Source: Undibacterium parvum (GTDB lineage Bacteria > Pseudomonadota > Gammaproteobacteria > Burkholderiales > Burkholderiaceae_D). Taken from it: a stretch of 64,000 nucleotides of DNA. The stretch's first letter is position 1. The number at the start of each line of letters is the position of its first letter. Location of the stretch: the NCBI RefSeq assembly GCF_003955735.1, contig NZ_CP034464.1, positions 1,674,001-1,738,000 of the forward strand, given 5' to 3'. The position numbers and the translations under genes are program-made. Below, one piece after another: positions 7,995-14,700 of this stretch. The notes beneath the pieces were generated by a model. That model was not told the DNA's origin. It did no database searches and saw nothing but the letters and a program-made list of their open reading frames with translations.

Positions 7995-8831
7995 CTATTG
8001 CGGTAAAACTTCTAAAGTCGCCACGTAATTGGCGCGTCTTTCCTTGGCTGCTGGCAGCGTGGTATTTTTATCGCTGACACTGGCCTCCATCCAATACATA
8101 CCGGCGCCCTGCCAATTGACGCTGAACTTGCCATCGGCATCGGTGCTGATGATTTGCTCGCCAAGGTTTTGGCGATAGCGTATGCCACCGGCGATCACGG
8201 TTACCTTGACCGCTACCGCCGGTTTGCCATCGAGTAGCAAGCGAAACTGCGCTGCTTCGCCAGCCATCAAATCATTCGGATGTGTGATCGGATCGAGTTC
8301 CAAACCTTTGCCAGTCACTTCAAGCGCTTTTTTGCCGGGCTTACCGTTGCTCACGAAGGTTTCGATACGTCCCTGCATCTGCGTCACTTGCAGCTCTTCT
8401 GCATTAGCCGGGATTTCTTTCGCCATCGCTTCGGCAGTGCCGCGCCAGCGTTTGGCCACGCCTTGCTCTTTGTAATTGGCGAACAAGTTTTGATTTAACA
8501 GACTCAGTTTATACGTGCCTTTTTGGCTCAGACGCAGATCAAAACTGCTGCGATATTTACCGGTGCTGGCGTTTTCGGCTTTGGCAGCACTGCCATCCGG
8601 GGTTGCGATCACCAGGCTATCGAGCTGCAAAGGCACATGATCAAAATAAAACAGATCGGTGGCAGCGGCCGCATCGAAACTGACCCAAGGCGTATTGCCC
8701 GCCACCACGGTGGCGCTAGGCAGTAAAAAGGTACGATGCGCCTGCGCAGCAAGCGGCGTTATCAGGGCGGCGCACAGCAAAAGATGCAGGCTAAAGCGCG
8801 GTGCGAAAGAGCGGATGGGCAAATTTTTCAT
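7995..8831 (-). CDS. DUF4198 periplasmic protein
   Basis: 278 aa with a signal peptide ending near LAAQA; the mature start HRTFLLPSATVVAG is the DUF4198 signature. The body is two beta-sandwich regions: DPITHPNDLMAGEAAQFRLL begins the second, which has FxxxDGKPAxxVKVTV and ADGKFSVNWQGAGMYWMEA, the fold seen in NikM/CbiN-like nickel/cobalt uptake components. It is always a non-catalytic-looking exported protein. Between the DUF2271 gene (34 bases upstream) and apbE in the Fur-box operon, it probably binds a metal or a partner at the outer face of the inner membrane. The metal is not known. Confidence 0.85.
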   Translation of the reverse strand: MKNLPIRSFAPRFSLHLLLCAALITPLAAQAHRTFLLPSATVVAGNTPWVSFDAAAATDLFYFDHVPLQLDSLVIATPDGSAAKAENASTGKYRSSFDLRLSQKGTYKLSLLNQNLFANYKEQGVAKRWRGTAEAMAKEIPANAEELQVTQMQGRIETFVSNGKPGKKALEVTGKGLELDPITHPNDLMAGEAAQFRLLLDGKPAVAVKVTVIAGGIRYRQNLGEQIISTDADGKFSVNWQGAGMYWMEASVSDKNTTLPAAKERRANYVATLEVLPQ

Positions 8832-8865
8832 ACTGAATTTTCTTTAGAGGTAATCGAAGAGCGGC

Positions 8866-9378
8866 TTAAGATTTAATGTTCAGGGTAATTAGCCCCAACT
8901 CATTGGTTCCCTGCACCTTGATTTGCTGGTCCGCCTTGCCCGACCACTGAAACGGCACTTTCACGACCTCGCGGCCACCGCCTTCACGCGCCGCTTCTAC
9001 CAGCAATTGGTAATCGCCTGCCGGTAATTTTGCCAGCACACCCTTATCGCCCGAGAAGCTCAGACTATGCTCACCCACTACCTTAGTCGCACCACTGACG
9101 CCATCAACTGGCATCTGCAAATCGCGGCCACTACGACGCCACCATTGCCGCATATCCTTGAGCCATTTGCTGCCCTCGTTATCGCGCTTCTTCAGGTCAT
9201 ACCAAACCGCCAGATTGCCGGCCAGGGATTGATCCGGGCGCTCTATCCAGACCGCCACATACGGACGGTGATACTCCGCCACCGTTAAGCGCGGCACTTC
9301 AATTTTTAGATTCAAATCGGCCGCCACCACGGGTGCGGCGAGCAAACTACCAAGGGCAAAGGGGAGTAACTTATGCAT
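8866..9378 (-). CDS. DUF2271 periplasmic protein with ApbE flavinylation motif
   Basis: 170 aa from ATG 9378; a longer TTG-started reading would bury the signal peptide. Signal peptide MHKLLPFALGSLLAAPVVAA, then the DUF2271 body: YVAVWIERPDQSLAGNLAVW, SKWLKDMRQWW. At residues 92-98 is DGVSGAT, an exact match to the D-x-x-S/T-G-A-T motif in which ApbE links FMN to the Thr (here Thr98). After it comes LPAGDYQLLVEAAREGGGRE, a DUF2271 hallmark. With apbE, a PepSY membrane protein and a diflavin reductase in the same operon, I infer a covalently flavinylated periplasmic electron carrier, perhaps for ferric-siderophore or other extracytosolic reduction. Confidence 0.87.
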   Translation of the reverse strand: MHKLLPFALGSLLAAPVVAADLNLKIEVPRLTVAEYHRPYVAVWIERPDQSLAGNLAVWYDLKKRDNEGSKWLKDMRQWWRRSGRDLQMPVDGVSGATKVVGEHSLSFSGDKGVLAKLPAGDYQLLVEAAREGGGREVVKVPFQWSGKADQQIKVQGTNELGLITLNIKS

Positions 9379-9484
9379 AAAAAATGCGCTTTCAGTATCA
9401 ACAGACAGCAAAAAAATGAGACGGCTGCAAAACTATTTTGGCTAGGCGTCGGGTACGACACCGGGCGGTTTTGCGGCCATCCCC

Positions 9485-10255
9485 CTAATGAATAAACACG
9501 ATGGCAAGCAAGGCTGGCAATAACAAACCCAGGACCACCACAGGCCAGGTGGCGCGCCGGTTCGCTGCGTGTACTTGCAGCAGCAGCAAACCAGTCAGGC
9601 AAAAAATCAGACAAGCGACGGCAAAGGCATCAATAAACCAGCTCCAGGCCACACCGGTATTGCGACCCTTATGCAGATCGTTTAAGTAGGCGATCCAGCC
9701 GCGCTCGGTTTTCTCATATTCGATGGCACCGCTGTCTAACTCTATGCGCAGCCAGGCATCGCCACCGGGGCGTGGCAAAGCCACCACCACTTCTTGCGGC
9801 GACCACTCCAGCGCCCGCTGTGCCACGCTCACCGCCAGCGTCGCCTCTAGCCAATGAGCCACCGCCGATGGCAATGCGACCGACTCCACAGTGGCAGCCG
9901 AGGTAGCCGAAGCAGGCATACCAGCCGCGTCAGCCACCCGAGCCTGGCGCGCCTGCAACAGCTTCAACAGAGAATCAGGCAATTGCGCTTCTGTATGCGT
10001 CAGCACAGGATGCCCCTCTATCTGCGCCGAATGATTTAAGGTGATACCGCTGAGTGCAAACATCAGCATCGCCATCAGACACAGCGCCGAACTTATCCAA
10101 TGCCACTGATGCAATTGGCGCATCCAAAAAGCGCGCTTCTGCTGACCCAAGGCGGCCGCCTGAAAGCCGCACAGCGGCGCTGCATCAGGCGCAAGCTTAG
10201 TCGCAACATTAGGCGCAGTTGGCATAGCAAGGGGAGGAGAAACTGGGCTAGACAT
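9485..10255 (-). CDS. PepSY-associated inner-membrane protein
   Basis: 256 aa. One membrane helix near residues 53-75 (ISSALCLMAMLMFALSGITL), a periplasmic domain of about 125 residues with the PepSY-like stretch WLRIELDSGAIEYEKTERGW, then LNDLHKGRNTG and two C-terminal helices (about 204-228 and 236-255). The HxxHxW-like RQLHQWHW and LHKG histidines near the membrane are candidate heme ligands, as in PepSY ferric reductases. It is the first gene of the Fur-box operon and probably passes electrons from the cytosolic-side diflavin reductase to the flavinylated DUF2271 protein. Confidence 0.85.
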   Translation of the reverse strand: MSSPVSPPLAMPTAPNVATKLAPDAAPLCGFQAAALGQQKRAFWMRQLHQWHWISSALCLMAMLMFALSGITLNHSAQIEGHPVLTHTEAQLPDSLLKLLQARQARVADAAGMPASATSAATVESVALPSAVAHWLEATLAVSVAQRALEWSPQEVVVALPRPGGDAWLRIELDSGAIEYEKTERGWIAYLNDLHKGRNTGVAWSWFIDAFAVACLIFCLTGLLLLQVHAANRRATWPVVVLGLLLPALLAIVFIH

Positions 10256-10287
10256 AAGGCGATAAACAGAAAATCAGATCTTCATGT

Positions 10288-10308
10288 AAATGATAATGAT
10301 TCGCAATT
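10288..10308 (-). promoter_or_regulatory. Fur box upstream of the PepSY/DUF2271/apbE operon
   Basis: AAATGATAATGATTCGCAATT matches the classic Fur operator at most positions (AATGATAATnATTCnCATT type). It lies 33-53 bases upstream of the PepSY start, where it would overlap the operon promoter, so iron-replete repression is expected. Confidence 0.75.
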
Positions 10309-10378
10309 ATACATAGAAAATTTCTTGTCAGGAAAATTTTATAGATCTATATCATTTCGACAAAATCTAACAAGGCGG

Positions 10379-10454
10379 CACGCCGGAGACCCATATCCCA
10401 TGCGCCTCGCAGGCCAGCCAGGCTGGACAAGCGCATGGAATATGCGCGCTGGCG
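10379..10454. repeat. Dispersed palindrome, copy 2
   Basis: Arms CCATATCCCATGCG and CGCATGGAATATGCG with outer CGCCGG / CTGGCG, between the Fur-box promoter and a second repeat element. Confidence 0.85.
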
Positions 10455-10482
10455 GCATGCTTTATGAAACTCTATGCGCACG

Positions 10483-10658
10483 GTAACTGTTCAGCCTGCT
10501 ACTAAAATTATTAAAAACAAAACGAAAACCTCTCAAAGGAGGCACAGAGACACAGAGAAAAACGGAGAACTAACTTGCTTTCCTCTGTGAATCTCTGTGT
10601 CTCTGTGCCTCTGTGTTGAGTGGTTTTGACTTTCTTCATAGCGGACTGAACAAGTAAC
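10483..10658. repeat. 176-bp inverted-repeat element with internal hairpin
   Basis: The left end GTAACTGTTCAGC is the same terminal repeat as the 7878 element; the right end ACTGAACAAGTAAC is an imperfect inverse. Inside, GGCACAGAGACACAGAGAAA (10540s) is mirrored by TCTCTGTGTCTCTGTGCC (10593-10610), a long hairpin. It has no coding capacity and looks like a non-autonomous mobile element or its remnant. Confidence 0.7.
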
Positions 10659-11077
10659 TGCGCACACTCAATACTCACGGCCCGAGATCAAGCCCAGCCC
10701 TCAGTTTCAGGAAATCGTAAAAGCGGCCAGTAAAGGCACGGTTTTGCCACTTCCCCGCCCTCTGGTGCAATACCTTTTAACAACATCACAAGCAGCGCGG
10801 TAGGCTTAAGTCTTATAAATCATGCGGAAAGCACGCAGAAAGCGTGAAACTGCTGGACGCAACGCGTCCCATTGCATATTCTTTCACTATTCCCATCGAC
10901 AGGCCGTGCACCAGGCCAAGCTCAGCAGCGCTACCCGTCCCTGGAAAAGCCATGCATAGCAGCAAACCATGTCCGCAAACAGCAAGACGCTGGACGATAC
11001 CGCCTCATAGTGCTAGCCTGTGCAGACTGGCAAGATAAGATAAATTGCTTTTCAAGAAATATTTTCAGGAGTTGAAC
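10659..11077. other. Intergenic region, no gene seen
   Basis: About 420 bases upstream of the DUF3334 gene. Two open frames of 64-67 codons occur (10844-11038, 10872-11075), but they overlap each other, lack ribosome sites and have random-looking composition. The region presumably holds the DUF3334 promoter; I could not point to a convincing -35/-10 pair. Confidence 0.5.
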
Positions 11078-11779
11078 ATGCCTAATAAAGAAACCGGTGT
11101 CGTCTACGGAACAGAAGATGTCTTGACCAGTCTTTGCAATTCGGTCACGCGGGTGCTGAACGTGGCCACCCAAACCAAGATCCATTATTCAGGCATGGTG
11201 CAACGCATTACCAAGACTGGCCTCAAGCCCGACATCGGCTGCTTCGTCTTGTTTGACGGTGGCTTTTCTGGTTTGGTAGTGCTCAATTTTGCCGGTGCCG
11301 CAGCGCTAGAAATCTACGAAAAATACATGCTCAGCATGGGCATGCCCAAGTCCGAACTGGCTACTAACTTCACCTCGGATGAAGTAGCAAATATCTTGGG
11401 CGAACTGATGAACCAAATCGTCGGCGATTTTACCGGCAAGGTGCGGCGCGAACTGCAAACCAATATCACCCAAAACCAACCCAAGATGCTGGTACTGACC
11501 AAGCAAGTCATGCTCAGCGTCGACACCCCGCTAGACCGCCCGGAAATGCGGCGCGTCTCTTTCTTCACCGAAGCGAATAATATTTTCTATCTTGAACTCG
11601 CCATAGACCGCACCGAATTCATCAAACTGCATGATTTTGATTCCAGCGAAATCGTCGACCCAGATGCCTTTATGGACCTGCAACAAGCCAATCAAAGCAA
11701 TGCCGCAGCAGCCAGCCCGGCACCAGCAGCCAACAACGACAGCGACGCCGACGAACTGTTGCGCTCGCTGGGCATGTAA
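11078..11779 (+). CDS. DUF3334 protein, CheX/CheC-like
   Basis: 233 aa from ATG 11078, which follows CAGGAG at good spacing; an upstream in-frame start has no ribosome site. The sequence is very typical of DUF3334: VHYSG-like IHYSGMVQRITKTGLKPDIG, CFVLFDGGFSGLVVLNF, GELMNQIVGDFTGKVRREL. That last motif contains ExxN (ELMN) as in CheC/CheX phospho-CheY phosphatases, so a chemotaxis-like phosphatase fold is likely. The tail is Ala/Ser/Asp-rich and ends DELLRSLGM. No chemotaxis genes are adjacent. The function is inferred from fold only. Confidence 0.85.
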   Translation: MPNKETGVVYGTEDVLTSLCNSVTRVLNVATQTKIHYSGMVQRITKTGLKPDIGCFVLFDGGFSGLVVLNFAGAAALEIYEKYMLSMGMPKSELATNFTSDEVANILGELMNQIVGDFTGKVRRELQTNITQNQPKMLVLTKQVMLSVDTPLDRPEMRRVSFFTEANNIFYLELAIDRTEFIKLHDFDSSEIVDPDAFMDLQQANQSNAAAASPAPAANNDSDADELLRSLGM

Positions 11780-11817
11780 TTGCAGCAGTAGCGGCAATAT
11801 TAGTAGCAACAGCAAAC

Positions 11818-11855
11818 AAATTAAAAGGGCTGCAGCGATGCAGCCCTTTTAATTT
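11818..11855 (+). terminator. Perfect 17-bp-stem terminator after DUF3334
   Basis: AAATTAAAAGGGCTGCA, loop GCGA, then the exact inverse ending in TTTTAATTT. Symmetric, so it could work on both strands. Confidence 0.9.
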
Positions 11856-11919
11856 GCGCCAGTGCCAAGCCGAGAGATACTAGCGTGCGTGCCCCAAAAA
11901 AATAAAAGCCAACAAGCCC

Positions 11920-11988
11920 AACGCGCATAGCCCATGCGCCTTCCCAAGCCATATGCCAGCAAACCCGCATGGAATATGCGCGCTGGCG
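11920..11988. repeat. Dispersed palindrome, copy 3 (overlaps ImmA remnant)
   Basis: Arms CGCATAGCCCATGCG and CGCATGGAATATGCG. The right arm supplies the apparent ATG of the following open frame (MEYARW...), which is a by-product of the repeat. Confidence 0.85.
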
Positions 11989-12667
11989 CCGGACCAATGG
12001 CAGCATGCAAATGCAATTCCGCCGTAGCCTTAGCGAACCAGCCAACATCGGCGCGATCTCCGCCTGGTTGCGCATGGGCGAGCAGCTGGCAGAAAAAGCC
12101 GATACCCCGCACTACGATGAAGCGCGCCTGCGCGCCAAGCTGGCAGAAATACGAGCGCTGACCCAACTGCCACAGCAAGAATTTGAGCCGCAGCTAAAGC
12201 GCCTGCTGCAAGAAGCGGGGGTGACACTGGTGCTGGTGCCTGCCATCCCCGGTACCCACGTCTCTGGCGTAGCGCGCTGGCTTAACCCGCACGGGCCCCT
12301 AATACAGCTCTCGCTGTACGGCGAATCCAACGACAGATTCTGGTTCACGCTATTCCACGAGCTGGCGCACATCCTGCTGCACAGCAAAGAAAAAAAATCC
12401 GTGTTCCTCGATGACCCGAGCAAAGCCGATACCAGCTCAAAAGAAGAACAGCAAGCCAACGCCTGGGCACGTGATTTTTTAATCCCGGCAGAGCAGGCGC
12501 AGCAACTGGCAGCGCTAGGAAAAAACAAAACCGAGATACGAAATTTCGCCAAAAAAACTGGTATACACCCAGGCATCGTAGTCGGCAGACTGCAACATGA
12601 AAAGCTGATCGCGATCACATGGATGAATGATTTGAAGGATGGTTTTCAGTTTTTGAAAACGAGTTGA
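11969..12667 (+). pseudogene. N-terminally truncated HTH-ImmA/IrrE metallopeptidase remnant
   Basis: The open frame of 232 codons encodes the C-terminal two thirds of an HTH-ImmA antitoxin/regulator family. It has SLSEPANIGAISAWLRMGEQ, the linker LPQQEFEPQLKRLLQEAGVTLVLVPAIPGT and the zinc-peptidase motif FHELAHILLH (HExxH), then EEQQANAWARDFLIP, the usual third ligand region. Full-length relatives are about 350-380 aa with an N-terminal XRE helix-turn-helix. Here that domain is missing: the frame begins inside dispersed palindrome 3 and no HTH codons are found upstream. The real start, if any, could be ATG 12005. The peptidase domain looks intact, so it may still be expressed, but I treat it as a decayed gene at the edge of a defence-type patch. 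Confidence 0.7.
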
Positions 12668-12726
12668 TGCGGTGATAGAAAATTTATGTGATGCGGAACC
12701 GTTTGATTCAATGTCCATTTAAAAGC

Positions 12727-12753
12727 GTTGGGCTGATAGAGCTTTAGCCCAAC
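12727..12753. repeat. Short inverted repeat GTTGGGCT/AGCCCAAC
   Basis: An 8-bp perfect inverted repeat with an 11-base loop, continuing into CTACGC; it resembles fragments of intergenic inverted-repeat elements seen in many proteobacterial genomes. Confidence 0.5.
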
Positions 12754-12794
12754 CTACGCGCTGACATCGGCTTCCGTTCAATTTCTGTAGTTTA

Positions 12795-12830
12795 AATATA
12801 AAAGCCAATCGATTGATTGGCTTTTATATT
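12795..12830. terminator. Bidirectional terminator between convergent ImmA remnant and small gene
   Basis: AATATAAAAGCCAATC / GATTGGCTTTTATATT, a perfect 16-bp stem with a GATT loop. It ends the ImmA remnant from the left and overlaps by two bases the stop codon of the small minus-strand gene. Confidence 0.85.
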
Positions 12831-13044
12831 ATTTGTATCTAGAAATTAAATTTTCTATAATTTGTTTAAGTTCAGAAGCAGGAATATTTTCACGCACAAT
12901 ATCTACGTTTAATCGTCTTTTCGCCAAGTTAAAATCTATTACCTTTGCTGACGCAATAGTATTTGCTCGAATAAATACCTTCGATTCAAAATCAAACTCA
13001 AGCTGCCTTGTTGCTGGCTTCTGGGATTTCTTTTTTGTTTCCAT
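12829..13044 (-). CDS. Small basic protein overlapping the AvcD-like gene
   Basis: 71 aa from ATG 13044, six bases after GGAG; two more in-frame ATGs lie just upstream. It overlaps the last 47 bases of the deaminase gene in another frame, which suggests translational coupling. The sequence reads METKKKSQKPATRQLEFDFE, then SKVFIRANTIASAKVIDFNL and a Lys/Arg-rich helical end (IPASELKQIIENLISRYK). Codon use is AT-rich like the deaminase. I do not recognise a family. Its position suggests an accessory or regulatory partner of the deaminase. Confidence 0.6.
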   Translation of the reverse strand: METKKKSQKPATRQLEFDFESKVFIRANTIASAKVIDFNLAKRRLNVDIVRENIPASELKQIIENLISRYK

Positions 13045-14515
13045 CATCATCTCCGTCAGTTGAAGATAGGCCATCAACAACTATTGCTTCAAGCACATGG
13101 ACTGCTTCAAACATTTTATCTACTTGAGGTTTTAATTCTATTTTCGGATGAATTTTATACTCACCCTCACCAAATTTTCTATCTTTTTTAATTGAGAAAA
13201 AATCTAAAAACCTACTTGGTGCCACGCCTTCATAGGCGAGAATCCTTAACTTACCACTATCATTTTCATCTTCTGTAATTGAATCCGAATGCAACGTAAC
13301 AGCTTTACTTTTAGCATAAGGCTCGATGAAATAAACTTCCTTGATTCCTGCTGCAACGATGTGTCTTGCGCATGAATGACATGGGTACGTCGTGCAGTAT
13401 AACACGGCATTTTTTAACTGCCCTGAGGATGACTTTGCAGCATTTAATATTGCAAGCATTTCTGCATGGACCGCGCGAGAAAATTCAATGAGATCACTTA
13501 CTTTGGATTTTTCGATTACCTGATAAGCAATTGATTTTTTTGCGCCATCTACAACACCTTTATCAATTAATTCGTCAACTATGCTGCTTATTAAAGTGTT
13601 TTTTTCTTGATCATTCCTGCAGAATTTTCCACTATTAAAACAACGATTATCAACTTCACCAAATCTATAGGTGCCGCCACCAAATTTTGGAACATCATTC
13701 CATCCAGTTGAAATTACATCCCCGTCAGCATCAATAATTGCGGCGCCGACTTGACGTGAAAGACACGCTGAATTTCGTGCCGCGGACGCAGCTGAATACA
13801 TTGCCGTTTCCGATTTCTCAGGTGTGATAATTTCGGCCCCGAAAATCAATTTAAATAGTCGCTGTACTTTACCATCAGCATCTGCAGCGCCATCCAATCG
13901 AAAAAAGTAATCAGCAGTTTGAAAAACTTTACTGACTTGCTGACCGAATTCCCCTTTCTGATTGAAGTCATCCTCAATAATCTGTTTTGCTTGCGCTTTA
14001 AGATTATCGGCTCCACGAGTTAAATTTTCTATTTTTTTCGTATTTGCAGAAAACACACTTATTAAATAAAAAGAATCCCCATAAATTTCTCTAAATTTCT
14101 TTGCTTCGGACGTATTCTTAATCGAGTCAATAATAAAACATACTCGACGTGAAGCGAATTTTCCATCCGGGAAAGCAGTAGCTCTGGATTCAAATATTTT
14201 CTCTATCGCTTTTTCAGCAAGAAAAGAGCCCCGCTCATTCTTCTCTCTTAATGCATTACCTTCTTGAATCAATCTACGTTTTCTCTCTAACCCAGTATCA
14301 TCTTTATCTCCATTACATTCACCAATCAATTTACTCATCTTGATATGCTCAGAATCGTAATTATATGAACGCAAATTTTCGATAATTTTTACTGCAATTA
14401 ATGGTAAATCAACACCAATTGGCCCGCATAATCCAATAACGATTTCGTCGGTATAAAATTTCTCCATCGAGTTCTTCTTACTTGATGATCCAGCTTTCGC
14501 CATTACTAACGCCAT
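12998..14515 (-). CDS. avcD: AvcD-like anti-phage dCTP/dCMP deaminase with P-loop domain
   Basis: About 505 aa; I use ATG 14515, though ATG 14503 is also possible. The N-terminal P-loop NTPase-like domain starts EIVIGLCGPIGVDLPLIAV, with a degenerate Walker A. The C-terminal zinc deaminase domain has HAE near residues 350-352 and PCHSC near 379-382 (YCTTYPCHSC), plus CLSRQVGAAI and AILNAAKSSSG typical of dCMP-deaminase folds. This two-domain layout matches the anti-phage deaminases (AvcD/DCD) that deplete dCTP during infection. The gene is clearly richer in A+T than its neighbours, pointing to horizontal gain. The AvcID systems have an inhibitory RNA upstream of avcD; the 185-base AT-rich space upstream here could hold one. 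Confidence 0.82.
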   Translation of the reverse strand: MALVMAKAGSSSKKNSMEKFYTDEIVIGLCGPIGVDLPLIAVKIIENLRSYNYDSEHIKMSKLIGECNGDKDDTGLERKRRLIQEGNALREKNERGSFLAEKAIEKIFESRATAFPDGKFASRRVCFIIDSIKNTSEAKKFREIYGDSFYLISVFSANTKKIENLTRGADNLKAQAKQIIEDDFNQKGEFGQQVSKVFQTADYFFRLDGAADADGKVQRLFKLIFGAEIITPEKSETAMYSAASAARNSACLSRQVGAAIIDADGDVISTGWNDVPKFGGGTYRFGEVDNRCFNSGKFCRNDQEKNTLISSIVDELIDKGVVDGAKKSIAYQVIEKSKVSDLIEFSRAVHAEMLAILNAAKSSSGQLKNAVLYCTTYPCHSCARHIVAAGIKEVYFIEPYAKSKAVTLHSDSITEDENDSGKLRILAYEGVAPSRFLDFFSIKKDRKFGEGEYKIHPKIELKPQVDKMFEAVHVLEAIVVDGLSSTDGDDDGNKKEIPEASNKAA

Positions 14516-14700
14516 AAATAGCTTTCTAAATAAACACACAAATTTACAATATCATATCTATTTCATGAAATACAATTTCTTTTTGGAAATAATCAATAAA
14601 ACAACAATGAAGGGCAAATCTGATTAAAATTGAAGTTGATTTGTTAGCGACTTCACCATATCCTGCCAAGCACAGCATGGCGATTACGTCTTCAATTTCT
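14516..14700. other. AT-rich space upstream of avcD-like gene; possible inhibitory RNA
   Basis: 185 bases between the avcD-like start and the stop of the nuclease-helicase gene, both minus strand. It has no credible open frame. In characterised AvcID systems the inhibitor AvcI is a small RNA from just upstream of avcD. I cannot fold or align it here, so this is position only. Confidence 0.3.

Noticed and set aside
10844..11075. Two overlapping open frames of 64-67 codons before the DUF3334 gene
   Set aside because: No ribosome sites, they overlap each other, and residue composition is random-looking.
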